From the NCBI GenBank assembly GCA_958299035.1, contig CATQJL010000112.1, positions 64,008,117 to 64,072,116 of the forward strand: DNA of 64,000 nt, given 5' to 3'. Source of the stretch: Cylicocyclus nassatus. Taxonomy: Eukaryota > Nematoda > Chromadorea > Rhabditida > Strongylidae. Below, piece after piece: positions 35,908 through 49,126 of this stretch; positions within the stretch are counted from its first letter, which is position 1, and each line of letters opens with the position of its first letter. The notes under the pieces were generated by a model. It was not told the DNA's origin. It did no database searches and saw only the letters and a list, made by a program, of their open reading frames with translations. The position numbers and the translations under genes are program-made.

Positions 35908-36171
35908 TACAGGGCTTTTCAACCTGAGTGTCACAGCCGCCCCGCTCGGCCGCCACGCTTAGGTCCGCGCAGCGTTCGTGGCGCATCGTCCGGGCATTTT
36001 GCCAGTTCTCAATCGATGCCGCCGACGCATGCACCAGCCTGCGCGTAGACTGTAGCTTGGCAAAATGCCCGGGCGATGCGCCGCAAACGCCGCGCGCGGC
36101 CTGAGCGAGGCGGCCGCGTTTTAGGAGCCGCGTAAGCGGAGGCTGTGACTCTTATGTTGAAAAGCCCTGTA
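35908..36171. mobile_element. GC-rich TA-flanked MITE
   Basis: The element is 35910-36169 (260 bp), flanked by TA. It begins CAGGGCTTTTCAACCTGAGT and ends with the inverse of a close variant (GTTGAAAAGCCCTG). The arms also share CACAGCC, GGCCGC and GCATTTTGCCA words, so it is a full foldback. CAGGG ends with TA suggest Tc1/mariner mobilisation. GC content is well above the surroundings. Confidence 0.78.
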
Positions 36172-36270
36172 TAGGGTGCTGCACGACGAAGGAGCAATAC
36201 CTTTGGGAGCGGCGAACGCGGCTTCATTAGCAGCAGAGCGCATGATGCGCAGGTTTCACAAAGTTGAAGA

Positions 36271-37532
36271 TACGCGCTCAGGGCCCGGCACGAGGTCGGC
36301 AAATGACAAGCTGGAAATCGTTCTGGGGCCAAAAAGCAAAGGGGAAATCGTTTTTGCGGGGTCCGGGGCAGAGCCCCGGAAAAAAAATTGGTAGTTCATG
36401 CTCGCTACTTATCTTGACATGTTATGTGCCTCAACAGGCGAACACTGGAGTTCGCGCGCGTCAAACCGCGCCGTCGCTAAGTGCCGCACGCGCGACGTCG
36501 CCCAAGCGATGCTATTTGTAATTGCATACATGACTAGTTCTCAATGTGTGTGTAACGATATGGCACCAAATTTTGTGTGCGAACGGACAGAGGCTAGTGG
36601 AAACATAGTATGAATAATTATGAAAAACTTATGTGAACGGAACGAGTAATTAGCATTTTTTCCGAGAATTTCGCAAAACTGGTAAATGAAAATGTGAATT
36701 TAAACGGCTCGTTTGGAAAGCGCAGATGAACGATATGGTATGAAACTTGGTAAGTACATGCACACGGGCTTGCAGGACTTAATTGAGGAGTTTCATTGAG
36801 AAATTATGTGACTGAAGGTTGTGGCAAACTTTTTTCTGGAAATTTTGCGCTACCAAAGAAATGAAAAATGGCTCGTTTGCAACGCAGAGGTAACGAAATC
36901 GCGCGGGCTTCGGTGTGTATATGCGCAATAGGACTAAGTAATAAAGTATGAAATATTATGAAAAACTTATGTGAATGAAGAGTTTCCTTAACTTATTTCC
37001 AAATTAGGTCGGCATTTGCCGACCTAATTCCCACCTGAGGTCGGCAAAACTCTCAATTCACATAATTTTCCCAAAATTTTTACATAAATCTGTTGTACAC
37101 CTAAAGTTTACTACATGGTGAAATTTTGGTTCCGAAACTCCTCCTCTTGTCCTTGTTGGAGCCCAAAATGGCATCAGCAGCCCAGCTTTCTAAGATAGAA
37201 AGCGCGCCCCAGTCAATCGATACGCGCGGGAACGGCGTCTCTCATTCCTATGACTGCGTTTCTTTGATATTTTCTCATTCCCTAATCCTTTTTACTGCTT
37301 ATTTTTCTTCCTGTTTCCTATCTTGGTACAGCAATTTGAGTAATATGAGGAATTTGAGCAATTTGGACGCTTTTGAGCGCTTTTAGGCGAAGTGCGGCCG
37401 GTAATCTCGTCGCACAAGCACAAAACGTCATTTTTGGGCTCAAGGGAGTATTCGTAAAACTTACTGGGATCAAAGGGGTATTCGTTTTGGAAAACCCCGT
37501 TTGCCCACCTTGTGCCGGGCCCTGTACGCGCT
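36271..37532. mobile_element. hAT-type non-autonomous element with 8-bp duplication
   Basis: The element is 36279-37524 (1246 bp). The ends CAGGGCCCGGCACGAGGTCG and the inverse of CAGGGCCCGGCACAAGGTGG are flanked by exact TACGCGCT duplications (36271-36278, 37525-37532). CAGGG ends with an 8-bp duplication indicate the hAT superfamily. Inside is a GGGGTCCGGGGCAGAGCCCC hairpin near 36358-36378 and a short palindrome around AGGTCGGCATTTGCCGACCT near 37005-37030. No transposase. Confidence 0.82.
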
Positions 37533-38605
37533 TTCGAGCTTGCTTAACTAATAATGTTTCTGCGCCTTCATCATGCAGAAGCCTTCAAGCTTGCTTGAAA
37601 CTAGAAATGTGATACTGTCGTGAGTGCAATGCATTGTCTCATTTCGATCGAATTAGTCGAAGCGGTAGGTTTCGTGCATTTGCTCTAGGCACAGTCATTC
37701 ACAATCCGGTGTGGCCAAAGCATCTTACCATGAAACCGTGCCTCTCATTTAATTAAAGTTTGAGGATTTAAGGAAAAGAACGAGGAGATGCGCTTAGTCA
37801 TCACAGGATGCATTTACCTCCGTAAACGCAACGAATGTTGCAACGCGAGAGCGCACCCACGATGGATTGAAAATGTACTGTAGATTATTCCACTCATACA
37901 GGGTTTATCTGAGACATTTTGTTTTTGGATGACCATACTTTGCAGGTTTTACCGGTTTAGCTCTATTGCCGTGTTGTTGAGCGTCACAATCAGTATCTGT
38001 GAAGTTCTCTTAAGTCATTGTAAATTTAGCACTAATAGCGGTAACAACTAGCGGCTAGCAACAGCAGCCGTTATAATAGTGCACCGGTAGCGCCTGTAAA
38101 GCTGAGACAATGGGAGCATTGAAACCCCTTGAGATTGTAGTACCACAAGCTGAAATATAGCCAATTCGTTTATTTTTGGTAACTTCATCAGAGATAAGAG
38201 TGCACAAAAGAGTTGCTAGGGACGCAAGCTGTATTGTAGATTGGTCAATGAGGTCAATCAGCTGTGAGTAAGTCTAGCTATGACAAGTCACCATGCGAGA
38301 AAATTCCTTTTGTTTTTTAGATGAAAGTTCTAAGCACAATACGTGTCAATAATCGCTTTCCTTTTGCTGGGCGCATTCGCATCTCAAAGGGGTCAGATAT
38401 TTTAGGCGTTTGGCAGGCATTTTTGGTTAATAACACATGAAGAATGGTTACTTGAGTAGTTATAAGAATAGTGCCAAAAAATGTGGTAAAAAGCCTAACT
38501 CATTTTCACAAATGCAGAGTTAAAGTATAGGTGCTGTTAGCCTTTTTTCTATTGTCTTCTCACTAGGTATATCGACAGGGTAGCCATCGTTTTGTCAAAT
38601 GTCAT
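37533..38605. other. No gene or repeat recognised
   Basis: About 1.1 kb of spacer before the second Helentron-like pair, with only short frames. Confidence 0.4.
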
Positions 38606-39298
38606 GACTTATAATAATGGGCTAAGGATGTTTACGTGACTTTGTGTGTGTGTGTGTCTGTTACGAAATTCGTGGAGCGTGTTCCAGCCAGCGTTTTAAG
38701 CCCAAATTTTGTATAGCGCATGCTACCTTCGTGAAAGTCCAACATGCAAAAGCACGAGTACATTCGTTGAGTGGATCCCTCAGAAATTGCGCGCCGAACG
38801 GGTCCACCTGGCTTCTGTACCGCAAAATTCGGTCCGTATCACCACTTTTGGCAGAGTCGTGGATGAGTTTGGTAAGCAAATGTGCAAGCGATGGAGTTTA
38901 GCCAGAAAAGTGGTCGAAAGTTTACTACGTAACGAAAACGGCGCCAAAACGAATTGGTTGTGTAAATAGTCAAGTTTCCAAGGTTCTAGCTAAGCGTTTG
39001 AGAAGATTTTCGCACAGAGATGTAGCTCACGGTTATCATTACCTTTACGGCGACTACCAAGTTATGACAAATCCAAAACCTATTCAAATTTGCGTCTGTC
39101 TTCCTGCGAAAAGTTTCATCCACGCGAAATCACCGATCTCACGTGAAAAGACTTTCTAAATGAGTGGTTGTTTACATTTTATTCGTGGTAGTCGGCATAG
39201 CGCGGTGAGTTCCAGTGCCACGATTTTACGAGAATGAGTAAGGCACATAGATAGTAGAGCCAGTGCGAACCTCTGCGAAGCAGAGGTGACGCACTGGT
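38606..39298 (+). mobile_element. Helentron-like unit 3
   Basis: Begins GACTTATAATAATGGGCTAA and is collinear with unit 1, ending CCTCTGCGAAGCAGAGG plus TGACGCACTGGT (ends 39298). Unit 4 follows with no spacer. The internal segment TGAAAGTCCAACATGCAAAA is shared with units 1 and 4. Confidence 0.6.
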
Positions 39299-40095
<797 letters not shown>

Positions 40096-41509
40096 GTCTT
40101 GCTTTTGATATTTCGCATAATTTTGGTTATTTTGAATCTTCCGCTGTTGACGTAATTCATAGACTCGCCCAGTTTGTTCACTCAGTACTTCTTTAGGCAA
40201 AACCATGGAACTAGGATGTTTGGGTAAGGAACGAGCTGATAAGAATACACACGCTTCAACTAACACCCGAGAACTAAAGTCGACCCGCTGATCTGCCTCA
40301 AAAAGGTGGGAATAAGCAACCATACATTGATGAGTTGTTCTACTTCTTACATTGCTCTCGATCGGTTAAATGTATGTTTGTCTTTTACAGTCCACAGTGA
40401 TTGAGTGGAGATTGTAGCTGTTTGTGCTACAGTGTATTTTTGCGGAGCATTTCATGGACATGTCTACGTTTAGTCGGAGAGAGCGACAGCAACGACTATA
40501 TTGTTAAGGTATTCGATTACTTAGGAAATAGGTAAATATTTTGCCTGGCAGTCTGCATCCAAGGGTTATTCAACTATTTGTACTAAAGTGCGAAACAATC
40601 GAGTAACTAAATCATTTTGAGAATCCTCGGAAGAATGTATTCTTGGAGGGGGATCCTCGGATTTTGTGACATTAGGAGTAGGAAAACGGTAAGGTTCGAT
40701 TCTGATATTGGTCACTTTGATGATTTCAACTAGCTATGAACTGTGAGATGTTTGCGTAGAATATTTCTGAGAAATGATGAACGATGAAGGTAAGTAGTCC
40801 ACCTGCATTTTTCCTTGTGATGTCATTGGGTTGGAGTTACGGTCAATGCTTGCTGTTTCGCTTTTCTCTTTTCCTTTCCCGCAGCGATGCTCTATTATGT
40901 AATTGACACCTATTCAATCTCCTTAGCCATTGATAGAGAGCTTATGGCTTTTTATGCACTGCTCGTCTTTGCAAAGAATCTCAAATGGTATTCAGGATAA
41001 CAGCTTTCAAATAAACTCTTTCAAAACCTGGCCTTCGAAGGCTCCCAACTCGGCGGCCAAGCGGCATTGCAGCTCGCTCTAAAGCGGATATGGCGGAGGA
41101 ATACCAGAATATCATACGGTAGTGGAAAATCTGGGACTCTTATAATGCAAAAACATATTTGCGTTATGCAAAATCTCTTGTGCAGCACTTCTTATTTTTC
41201 CTGCGTAAGCTAGCACACAGTGCCATATATTCGTAACTCACTCTGAGATCTTTGGACTAGATTTCGAGAATGCCATCACTCGCATTTCTTCCTTTGTTAT
41301 TTATTGTTTCGCCAAACGTCAAAAACATTTTTCCTTTCTAAAAAAAGTCGCGGTTTTGAAACAAGCTAAAAACAGTCAGTTTGAGCCTTTGGACATCGGG
41401 TGCGTTTTCATAACCCCTCGAAACTTTTGTCAAACGATATCTAGTTCGAGCCTTTCTTAAGTTGTAATTTTTGTAAAACTTTACATAAGAGGCAAACGGC
41501 TAGACCTGG
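40096..41509. other. No gene or repeat recognised
   Basis: Spacer with no convincing frame, splice pattern or inverted repeat. Confidence 0.4.
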
Positions 41510-41660
41510 CAAGGGATGTTTTGGTCGAAGTGGCCTTCAAGTGAACCTGCATCACTTTGAAGAGATTGAGCGCTGATTTCAAATTTGCTCTCCTTTTCTG
41601 CGAAACGTCGTCTCTCGGGAAGAAGTTATGAGCGTTTGAAAGTCCACAATTGTTAGGCCT
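41510..41660. mobile_element. Possible Tc4/Tc5-like remnant
   Basis: Begins CAAGGGATGTTTTGGTCGAA and continues GTGGCCTTCAAG and TTCAAATTTGC, resembling one arm of copy 1 (1867-2330). The expected partner arm and TNA duplication are absent. It stops at TTAAAGGCAGCG, which looks like one end of the AGGCAGTG family. Probably a half-deleted element. Confidence 0.35.
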
Positions 41661-43356
41661 TAAAGGCAGCGTCCAGGTAAATCTGGACTTATGGGGCTCA
41701 AATGCTCCAAATGCTCAAAGTTTCGTCCAGAGAGTTGTACGACAGAAAAGGAAAGCAGAGGGCCCGTAGTACACCCTTCATGGTTGGCACGGCACAGAAA
41801 GCTACCTTGTAACGGGTTGAAGTACCTCGCAAGACTATAGCGAGCTAAGCGCAGGGCTCCGCAAGACTACCGCCTCCGCGTTCCATCGAACATTGGAGCG
41901 CAATAACAGCGCTCACATGCGCTGCGCTAGAGGTACCCATATGGTATGATGCAATTGCCTGGCAAGGCAAGATTGCGTTGCGTTATTACCGCGCAGGTAA
42001 ATCAAAAGAGTTGCAATAAGTGACTATCCTCGCATGAGCAAGCCCCATTTCCAAGACTTTCATTTCATTATTATCTTAGTGGTTGAATCAGTATCATTAG
42101 GAAAAAGCGCAATGATTGGACAACATTAATATTTCCGTAACCAACTCAGTTGAATGGACAGAGTCAGCTGCCTATCAGCTTATGCCAGCTTCGTGTCAGC
42201 TTCGCGTTCGTACGTGCATAGAGCCGACGAGTTCGATTGAGTAGCAATGCCGTCATCTGCCGGCAGATAGGTGCGATAGGGGGAAAGTGAAGTAGGGTTC
42301 TTCCCAGGTCAAGGGGGTATGGCTATTTCTGACCTTGGAAAGTGAAAGAGGTACTGAACTAATAGTACTGTAGTAGTTACCTTTGCAATCAATAACTGTG
42401 AAATCGCGTATGTAGTGTGGGTTCCGGCCAGCTTCCCATAGGTACCTCCGCGGCGCATACGCAACGGCGCTTTGTTAACGCTTCTCATCCCACTTATAAG
42501 CAGAAAAACATTTTCCGTGAACATAGGAGTGAAAGAAGTGGGAACTCTAATTTTATTTCGAGAAAAGCATAAGCAGAAAAGAACGCTTCTACAACTTCCA
42601 TTAACCCTTAGTTCCTAGTTATTCTCATGGGTACTAGTATGATACTGCCAATAATTGGTGAAAATCATAGAGGTAACAGAGAAAGGTTCATTTTTAGAAC
42701 GTTTTCCTCCCGTACTTAAAAGCCTGAGAAGTTTCAGCTCGAGAGGGTAATTGTACCATAAGCTTCAGTGCCGCACTGAAGAGGAACTAAAAGCATTTGT
42801 ACAAAACAAACTCAATCGGATAAGCAGGCTAAGTTTCATGAAACCTTCGAAAAGAAAACTCCCTAAAATACGCTTAATCTTCACAACCGAAAAAAATATT
42901 GAGAACTTTCTGGGAAAAAAAGGCTCTCAAGACTTAAATCTCTTAAAAGCTTATCACCATCAGCTATCGTAGGTCGTTTAACCCTAAAACAAGGAAATTT
43001 ACAGAAAGAACAAAGTCAGTTAAGAGAGAAACGCATGGAAATCACTAGAGACTGGGACAAAAAACGCACTCAAGACATGCGCTGTGTGCGCGCGCGAGGG
43101 TACATATAGGGAGCTCGGAGTCCATACTACATAGCACGAGGACGTAATGTGTTAGTGCAGCGTCAATGTGGTAGGCCAGTGCGCTAAAGGTCGGTGGTAT
43201 AATTTCCATGCGAGGCGTCCTTTTGCAGTTTGCCAGTTAGTTGTAATTTCATGCAAATAAAATGCACATTACTGTTGTACTTGCTCGAAAACTTGCTTTT
43301 TTCAACAGCCATAACGTCTGACAGTTCCTTCTTTCAAATTCAGAAGGAAACGAGGG
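41661..43356. other. No gene recognised
   Basis: About 1.7 kb ending at the 8-bp duplication of the large composite. A GC-richer patch lies near 41800-41960. The 73-codon plus frame at 42751-42972 is lysine-rich and without a motif. Confidence 0.4.
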
Positions 43357-44259
43357 GTGCACAGTATACTTGGGTCCGAATCGAATAGAAATTCGATCAT
43401 TCGAATAAAACATTCGAATATATTCGTATTCAAAATTCGATATTCGGAGTTCTTCCATTTTCGAATAATATTCGAAACTCGAATAATCAAAAAAAAAAAC
43501 AGGGTTTCAAATCTGAAAACTCGAATAATCAAAAAACGGGGTTTCGAATAGATTTTATTCGAATGTTTTATTCGAATGTTTATTCGAATTTGTATTCGAA
43601 TGACCTCCGTTCAGATTATTCGACTTTGTTGCAGAGCCAACTGCTGAGTATCAAGCTCACTTCGTCCGCGTTTTTTTCGCAGAACTCGGTAATGCATCTT
43701 CGGTTATGACCTTTGAACTGTATGGAGAGTCGCATTCTTCCGACTGCTTGCGACAGTAAAAAAATCATATGTGGATTTTGATTGATGCTTTTTTGATCAA
43801 TGAGATTGTTCGCACTGGCATCAAATCAGCAAAGAAACTATCAAATTCAAGCTTATGTTCCGAGTTCATTTATTGAAAGTGTTTTGGAATGCCAGTTTTT
43901 CGTTCTTTGCATTGCTCATGCTTGTGGTACGCAAAGTCCACACTAGTGAGCAGTCTTGCTCGCAGCGAATTGGTGTATTTTGAGTAAAGAAATCGCAGTT
44001 GTAGTGGAGGATTAGACGGTTTAGATCGCCGTATGCGATTTGCCAGTTACGAGATGTCTTCAAATATAACGCCAGCTTACCACAAATGTTTAGCGTGTAC
44101 AACTTACTAAAAAGATAAATGCCCTGCATTCTATAATTCTAGAACAAGTTTTGATCAAAATTCATATCGACTGCTTTTTTAGATCGTCCAATAATGGGCA
44201 ATATATGACTTCTTGCTGATGTATAGACTAGTTGCCAACCGACCAACTTCATCAATTTT

Positions 44260-44437
44260 TGGAGAAATTTGAGCTGCGGGGCTGGAAGTTGGTACAAGGG
44301 GGTAAGTGAGGGCGCTGATTATGGATAAAAATTTACTTTATCAATTTTATCGATTTCTGGAAAAGTTTGAGCTGCGAGGCTGGGAGTTGGTACAAGGGGG
44401 GGGGGGTAAATGAGGATGCTGATTACGAATAAAGATT
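44260..44437 (+). repeat. GAGCTGCGGGGCTGG module, two units
   Basis: Two tandem units of about 95 bp, each with a GAGCTGCGGGGCTGG-like segment, AGTTGGTACAAGGGGG, a variable G-run and GCTGATTA, belong to the hAT-like element. PLE-C inserted at the end of the second unit (AATAAAGATT, 44428-44437). Confidence 0.6.
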
Positions 44438-44531
44438 CAATGTGCCATGTTCGACTCTCGATAAATCTTGGCATATCGTTATGAATGCTGTTGTTGCTTA
44501 GCCGGCATCAAGATTGTTAAACCGTTTATTC

Positions 44532-44567
44532 GGCTAACGTTTCGGCCTAGTCGCCTTCGTAAGAGCC
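44532..44567 (-). ncRNA. Hammerhead motif (core-mutated), PLE-C 3' repeat
   Basis: Minus strand: GGCT, CTTACGA, GGCGACTAGGCC, GAAAC, GTT, AGCC. The core is CUUACGA instead of CUGACGA, losing the invariant G5, so it is probably inactive. Stem II and stem I are intact. Confidence 0.65.
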
Positions 44568-45633
44568 TAAAAGCATAGAACATTTTGATTTATTCCATCA
44601 GACATCTCATCACTTGCACGAAAAATCTGAGAAGTGGACTAGACTCCTGTCTAAACCTAGAACATAGCTCACCTTAGCCGATGAAAGTTGTTAGGGACCA
44701 CCGCTGGCTGATATGCGCTGTGCGATGAATGAGGTCGGTTCCCGGAGGTTGAGATCAAAACTTGCATAAATCCAGGAACGGCGCGAGCTCAGTTGTTACG
44801 GCAATGCATTCATCTTTTCGATTCATTTTGGGATTTCTGAATGAAATCCAGCATGTGTTTCAAGAGTCTTTCGAGCTGACACCTCAGTCTCCCTTGCTAG
44901 TATGCTAACTGATATCAAACTCTGCGTTTTGGTGGCACAGCATACGGTGAGTCCCCAGGGGTGTTGACAATCGTGATCTTCGTAATCCATCCATGTGCTC
45001 CTTGATCCTGACGCATAGAGGCCTTCCCGTCTCTCCTATGTATTCCTCCCCACAGAGCTTACAGGTGATTAGATAGATTGTTCCTGAGCACATACAATCC
45101 CCACGCCTGTTTGTCTCGCAAATAATACAATCCGCGCTGTTGCATGCTCTATCGTGTGCTCTGTTTCGCACTAAACGCTGTTTCAAATTAGAGGGAGGAA
45201 TTTCTACGACTTCTTCAACAACAAGTTCTGCAGGCCTGAATTTCACACGCATGCCCTGATGTCTTTGCTCATCTCATCCGAAACGAAGGGTGGGCAGAAT
45301 GGCACCTTGCTGTTGTCAGCAACACTAGGTAATCTGCTGCTATGACTTATTCGCGCCCCTCTATGTGGATAGCCGTTAGCTTGCGCTACCTGGGCCGGTA
45401 TGTATCAATCTCCCGAACCGCGTCCGGGCGCTCCCGCCGGGAGCGGGCGCTCGACCCATGATGTATGAAACTCGCGGGCGCCCAACCCGACGGGCAGGAA
45501 AGCCCGATCTCGCGAGATCGGGCACTCGTGCTGGGAGATCGGATCAATCTCGTTTTTTCGATGAAATTGCGAATCATTCCTTTATTTTTCCCTATTTTTC
45601 CCAGTCATGCCCTCTCTTCTAACTGTAGAGTGC

Positions 45634-46561
45634 CATAGGCTTGATACATACCTAGCGTCGGGTGTCTATACGTAGCGGTGGAAGCAATGCGATTTGTGCG
45701 CGTATTGACTGCAGCGGAGTGACGCCTGCTGCCTCCCGCTGCAGCAGCTAACAAAAAGGTCGTGTCCATACCTAGCGAGTCATTTTTGAGCAGCGCTGCG
45801 CAGCGCTTCTCAAGCTGATCAGCGCTGCAACGAGATTTGCAGTTGAGTTACGCCCACTTTTTCTGAGCGTATCTCAGCTGCTGTGAGCTGCAAACAGCTG
45901 TTTTGGCTCGAAATTACCTATTTTTAGCAATTTTGAAGCTCTAACTAGCGTTCTGAAAACAGAGTCCGTCTAAATATTGCGTGAGCAAGTCATGAATGCA
46001 ACGAGATTTGATACCGTTTGATTGGGGTTCCAAAGGATATGGGGAAATACTGAGCCGCACTGGAGGGACATACTCCATGAACTTGAAGAGTAATGAAGTA
46101 ATTGATACTGACTACACATTGGCAATAATTTAAAAAGCTGACAGCGTAATCAGATAAAATTTGACCTCCAATGGACTCCGATCATATCATTGCCTGAGGG
46201 ACACTTTTATACTACTGGGACAGCCATTGCCTTATCAGGGGTTGAATGGAATGAATACACTTGAATTGCTCTTTTGAGTTTGCTCCTATGTACCTTTCTA
46301 TTGTAAATTTAATGATGAAAAATGAAAAATGAAGAACTTCTCATAAAAGTATGGACCAGATCCAACATAGAATATGCTAATTCTCTCTTTTTTTTTGACA
46401 TAATAAAACTCGACATTAGCGCAGTTGTTTTTGATGGTTTCTGCACTCAGCATGCACTCAAGAAGCAGTCGAGCGCAGCGCTGATCAGCCGGAGCAGCGC
46501 TGCCTTCGCTGCTCGCTGGTTTTGTCCATACCTAAGCAGCGAGGTATGTATCAAGCCATAG
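45634..46561. mobile_element. 918-bp TIR element nested in the 3.9-kb element
   Basis: The element is 45639-46556. It begins GCTTGATACATACCT, ends with the inverse AGGTATGTATCAAGC-like sequence and is flanked by CATAG (45634-45638, 46557-46561). Subterminal CATACCTA words recur at about 45770 and 46527, and AGCGCTG/GATCAGC repeats face each other as inverted arms. Its TIR word GATACATACC is the complement of the host element's GGTATGTATC, and both make 5-bp duplications. Confidence 0.7.
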
Positions 46562-47391
46562 AGTGGGGGAACGAGACCGAGATTCTCTCCCTTTGTTTTT
46601 TGATCATTTGCTGTGTATTTGAAGCGCTTTTCCTCTTTTGCAAAAGCCGAAACTTTGCTTATCTAGTGTTCAATTTTGCTTCATGTTTTGCAGATATGGG
46701 AAATGTTTTAGCTGTTTCCATAGGTTATTTGAAGTGGACGGCGAGGACGTTTTCGGCTTATTTGCCTTCGTTTTTGTTTCGTCTTTTGCTGTTGACGATA
46801 CATTTCGGCCACGTGCGTTTGTTCGAACCACTGAACACCGGTGTATAACTTACGCAGGTTAGTGTCAAGTTTTTTCTTAGTGATTTTCCTAGTCAAAAGC
46901 CATCTTATATTCACCAGTTTTTGGGTTTTTCCTATGTTCATTTCCATCTTGCTGTTTCGATCATCTTACCACTTTAACTTTCTGTTCCATTTTATGAGGT
47001 TGCGGGTATTTCAAACACATTTTTTTCATGTATCTGCTTTTACTTCTAGCCATACTGGAAGAGCCAGGGTGGCTGCAGATCTCCAAGGTTAAAACAACCT
47101 TGGATGAAGTGATGGTCACATTCACCACACTGCATGCCTAGGACGGTGAGTTACTCAGTCAGTTTGCTCTTCATTAACCTTTCTAATCATCTTAGTTCAT
47201 CTTTTTTGTTCTTTGGAGAAGTAAAAGCGCAAAAGAAATCGGACTAAAGTTCCTTTTCTTATTGGTGTCTTTTGTGCACTCGCAAATAGGGTGACATTGT
47301 CATGCTTAACGTAGGACTGGGTTCTAATTGTTCTTTCTCAGGTAAACGCCGGGTGATTATCGAATAACGTACTAAGCATTAGCCGGCTTTC

Positions 47392-49126
47392 ATGGAGGTT
47401 GCAGATAAGTGAGTAAACTTAAGCTTTTCGTTTCGTGCCAAATCATGGTGCTTACAGCTAAGGCTATTGATGTAGATATATGTATTAGGTTGGCACATAA
47501 GTAATGCAACTTTTTATATAACTTTTGTCTATTTGAACGTAGCGCATTCATTTTTTGGCAATATAAGGAATATGATGTAAGCTTCTAATGCACACATTTT
47601 TGCCGAGTTTTACCATCTTATGTGAGGATTACGGTAGATTTACGGTACTATGGGAAAAATTTTAGAATGCATCAGATTTTGCTTAAACTTGACCTATAGG
47701 GCTTATTTGACATGCTGGTCACAAAAATGAGATCCGTTTTGCATGAAAAGGCCTCGTTCGTAAGATCAAAAGATGAATTTCATTTTAGCGACAAATGAAT
47801 ATGATATTCATGTTAACCGCATAGAATTACCCTATAGTGCGAAGTTATAGTGAGTTCTGACTTTTCGCAGCTTAGTTATTGACAAATTGCCTTCAAAACT
47901 TGACGCATTTGACTTGTTCAACTTCTCAAAGGCGCCCCACCTTAATCTGTGTTTGAATTTCATTTCTTTTTCACAGATTCCAATGTGCCAACTTCCAGCT
48001 ACATGCTGCCTATAATTGCTTCTTCATACGTTTGAATCAGGTCTCGTAGGGCTTCATGTTTGCCAAAAAATCGTGAAACCTCGATTTTCAGCAGTTTTCA
48101 AAAAATGCTTAGATTTTTTGTACTACGTTATCAAAAATCAAACGGTTTGCGCAGACTTGCAGCATACATTACGATCTACATGATGCCACAAAATGAGATT
48201 GCTACATAAAATAGGAAAAAAGTTACGGGAAAAGTTGCAAAACTTATGTGCCAACCTAATACTAGCTGTGTATATGGCTCAAATTTCCGCAAATCCTCAA
48301 ATAGTATTCAACTTTGTTTTTTCAGCATCCAATCAGACACCCGGGAGAATCTACAAGAACATTTGACACAAATCGAAACATGGACAGTTTCAAGAACAAG
48401 GCTATCATCGCTACAGATCACTAAGACGGATCCTTTCGAGAGAAGAAAGTTTAGGTGCAATCTCACTTTGCTTTTCTCTGCTAAGCTCATTTGTCATCGT
48501 TGCAGTTTGCACATAAAGGCTTCGATATTGGAAGATGTAAAGCAATCATTCACAACAATCAATCGTATTAAACTTGTGGCTGGAAACTCTTTCCTCCATT
48601 GGATTAACGCACACGATAATGTGCAAATTCTGAAATCTTTCGAGTTCATGCCGGGGTGAGTCAGCAAAGAGAAGTGAAAAAAATGGCGAGTGAGATTTTT
48701 GAACTGAAGAAATCAAATCGCTGCAAAAAGATAAAAGCCTCTTCGCCTCTTTGCTAGCTCATCAACGCTCATCTTACTGTTTTGTAACAATGCTTTACTT
48801 CTCAATAACGAGTATATTAGAGGCAAAAAAACAGCCCCTTCTTCGATTTTTTGCAATGTAAAAAATTTCGTCCAACAACATTCAAAGTCCGAACAAGTTT
48901 ATAGACACACTGTTACTTCCACCGTTGTCAAACTTTTGCCAGAGTCAACATCATTTCTGAGTCCTTACACGCGCTACTACAACATGAGCCATGGACAGAT
49001 CGTTTGAAGAAGCTGCTAAAGCGCGAAATGATGCGTGAAATGTCCGCCACTGTGTCGAGAAAAAGAATACAAACCGAACATGCGGGAGGTAAACTTCAGC
49101 AGAAAGAAATGCACAGAAGCGGGTGA
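47392..49126 (+). CDS. Candidate three-exon gene carried by the 3.9-kb element
   Basis: Exon 1 ends MEVAD with AA left over before GTGAGT (ATG at 47392; donor at 47409). Exon 2 (48326-48655, 330 nt) follows TTTTTTCAG, is open for all 109 codons in the matching phase and ends before GTGAGT. Exon 3 (48943-49126) follows TTTTGCCAG and again fits the phase, ending EMHRSG-stop. The predicted product is about 176 aa; the C-terminus is basic (RLKKLLKREMMREM). Exon 2 contains a NSFLHWINAHDN stretch faintly like the nematode F-box-associated domain, a weak resemblance I do not rely on. The first intron contains a mariner MITE. It could be cargo, a captured host gene or part of the element's own machinery. 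Confidence 0.42.
47483..48261. mobile_element. Mariner-type MITE, TTAGGTTGGCACATAAGT family, copy 2
   Basis: The element is 47485-48259 (775 bp, the same length as copy 1), TA-flanked and inverted relative to copy 1: its left end has AAGTAATGCAAC and its right end the GTTGCAAAACTTATG form. It lies within the first intron of the candidate gene at 47392-49126. Divergence from copy 1 appears low by eye. Confidence 0.85.

Noticed and set aside
46522..47150. Upstream exons of the candidate gene at 47392
   Set aside because: Segments bounded by CAG and GTTAGT/GTGAGT exist, and one reads LEEPGWLQISKVK, but they contain stops or do not match the phase of the later exons; at most they are 5' UTR.
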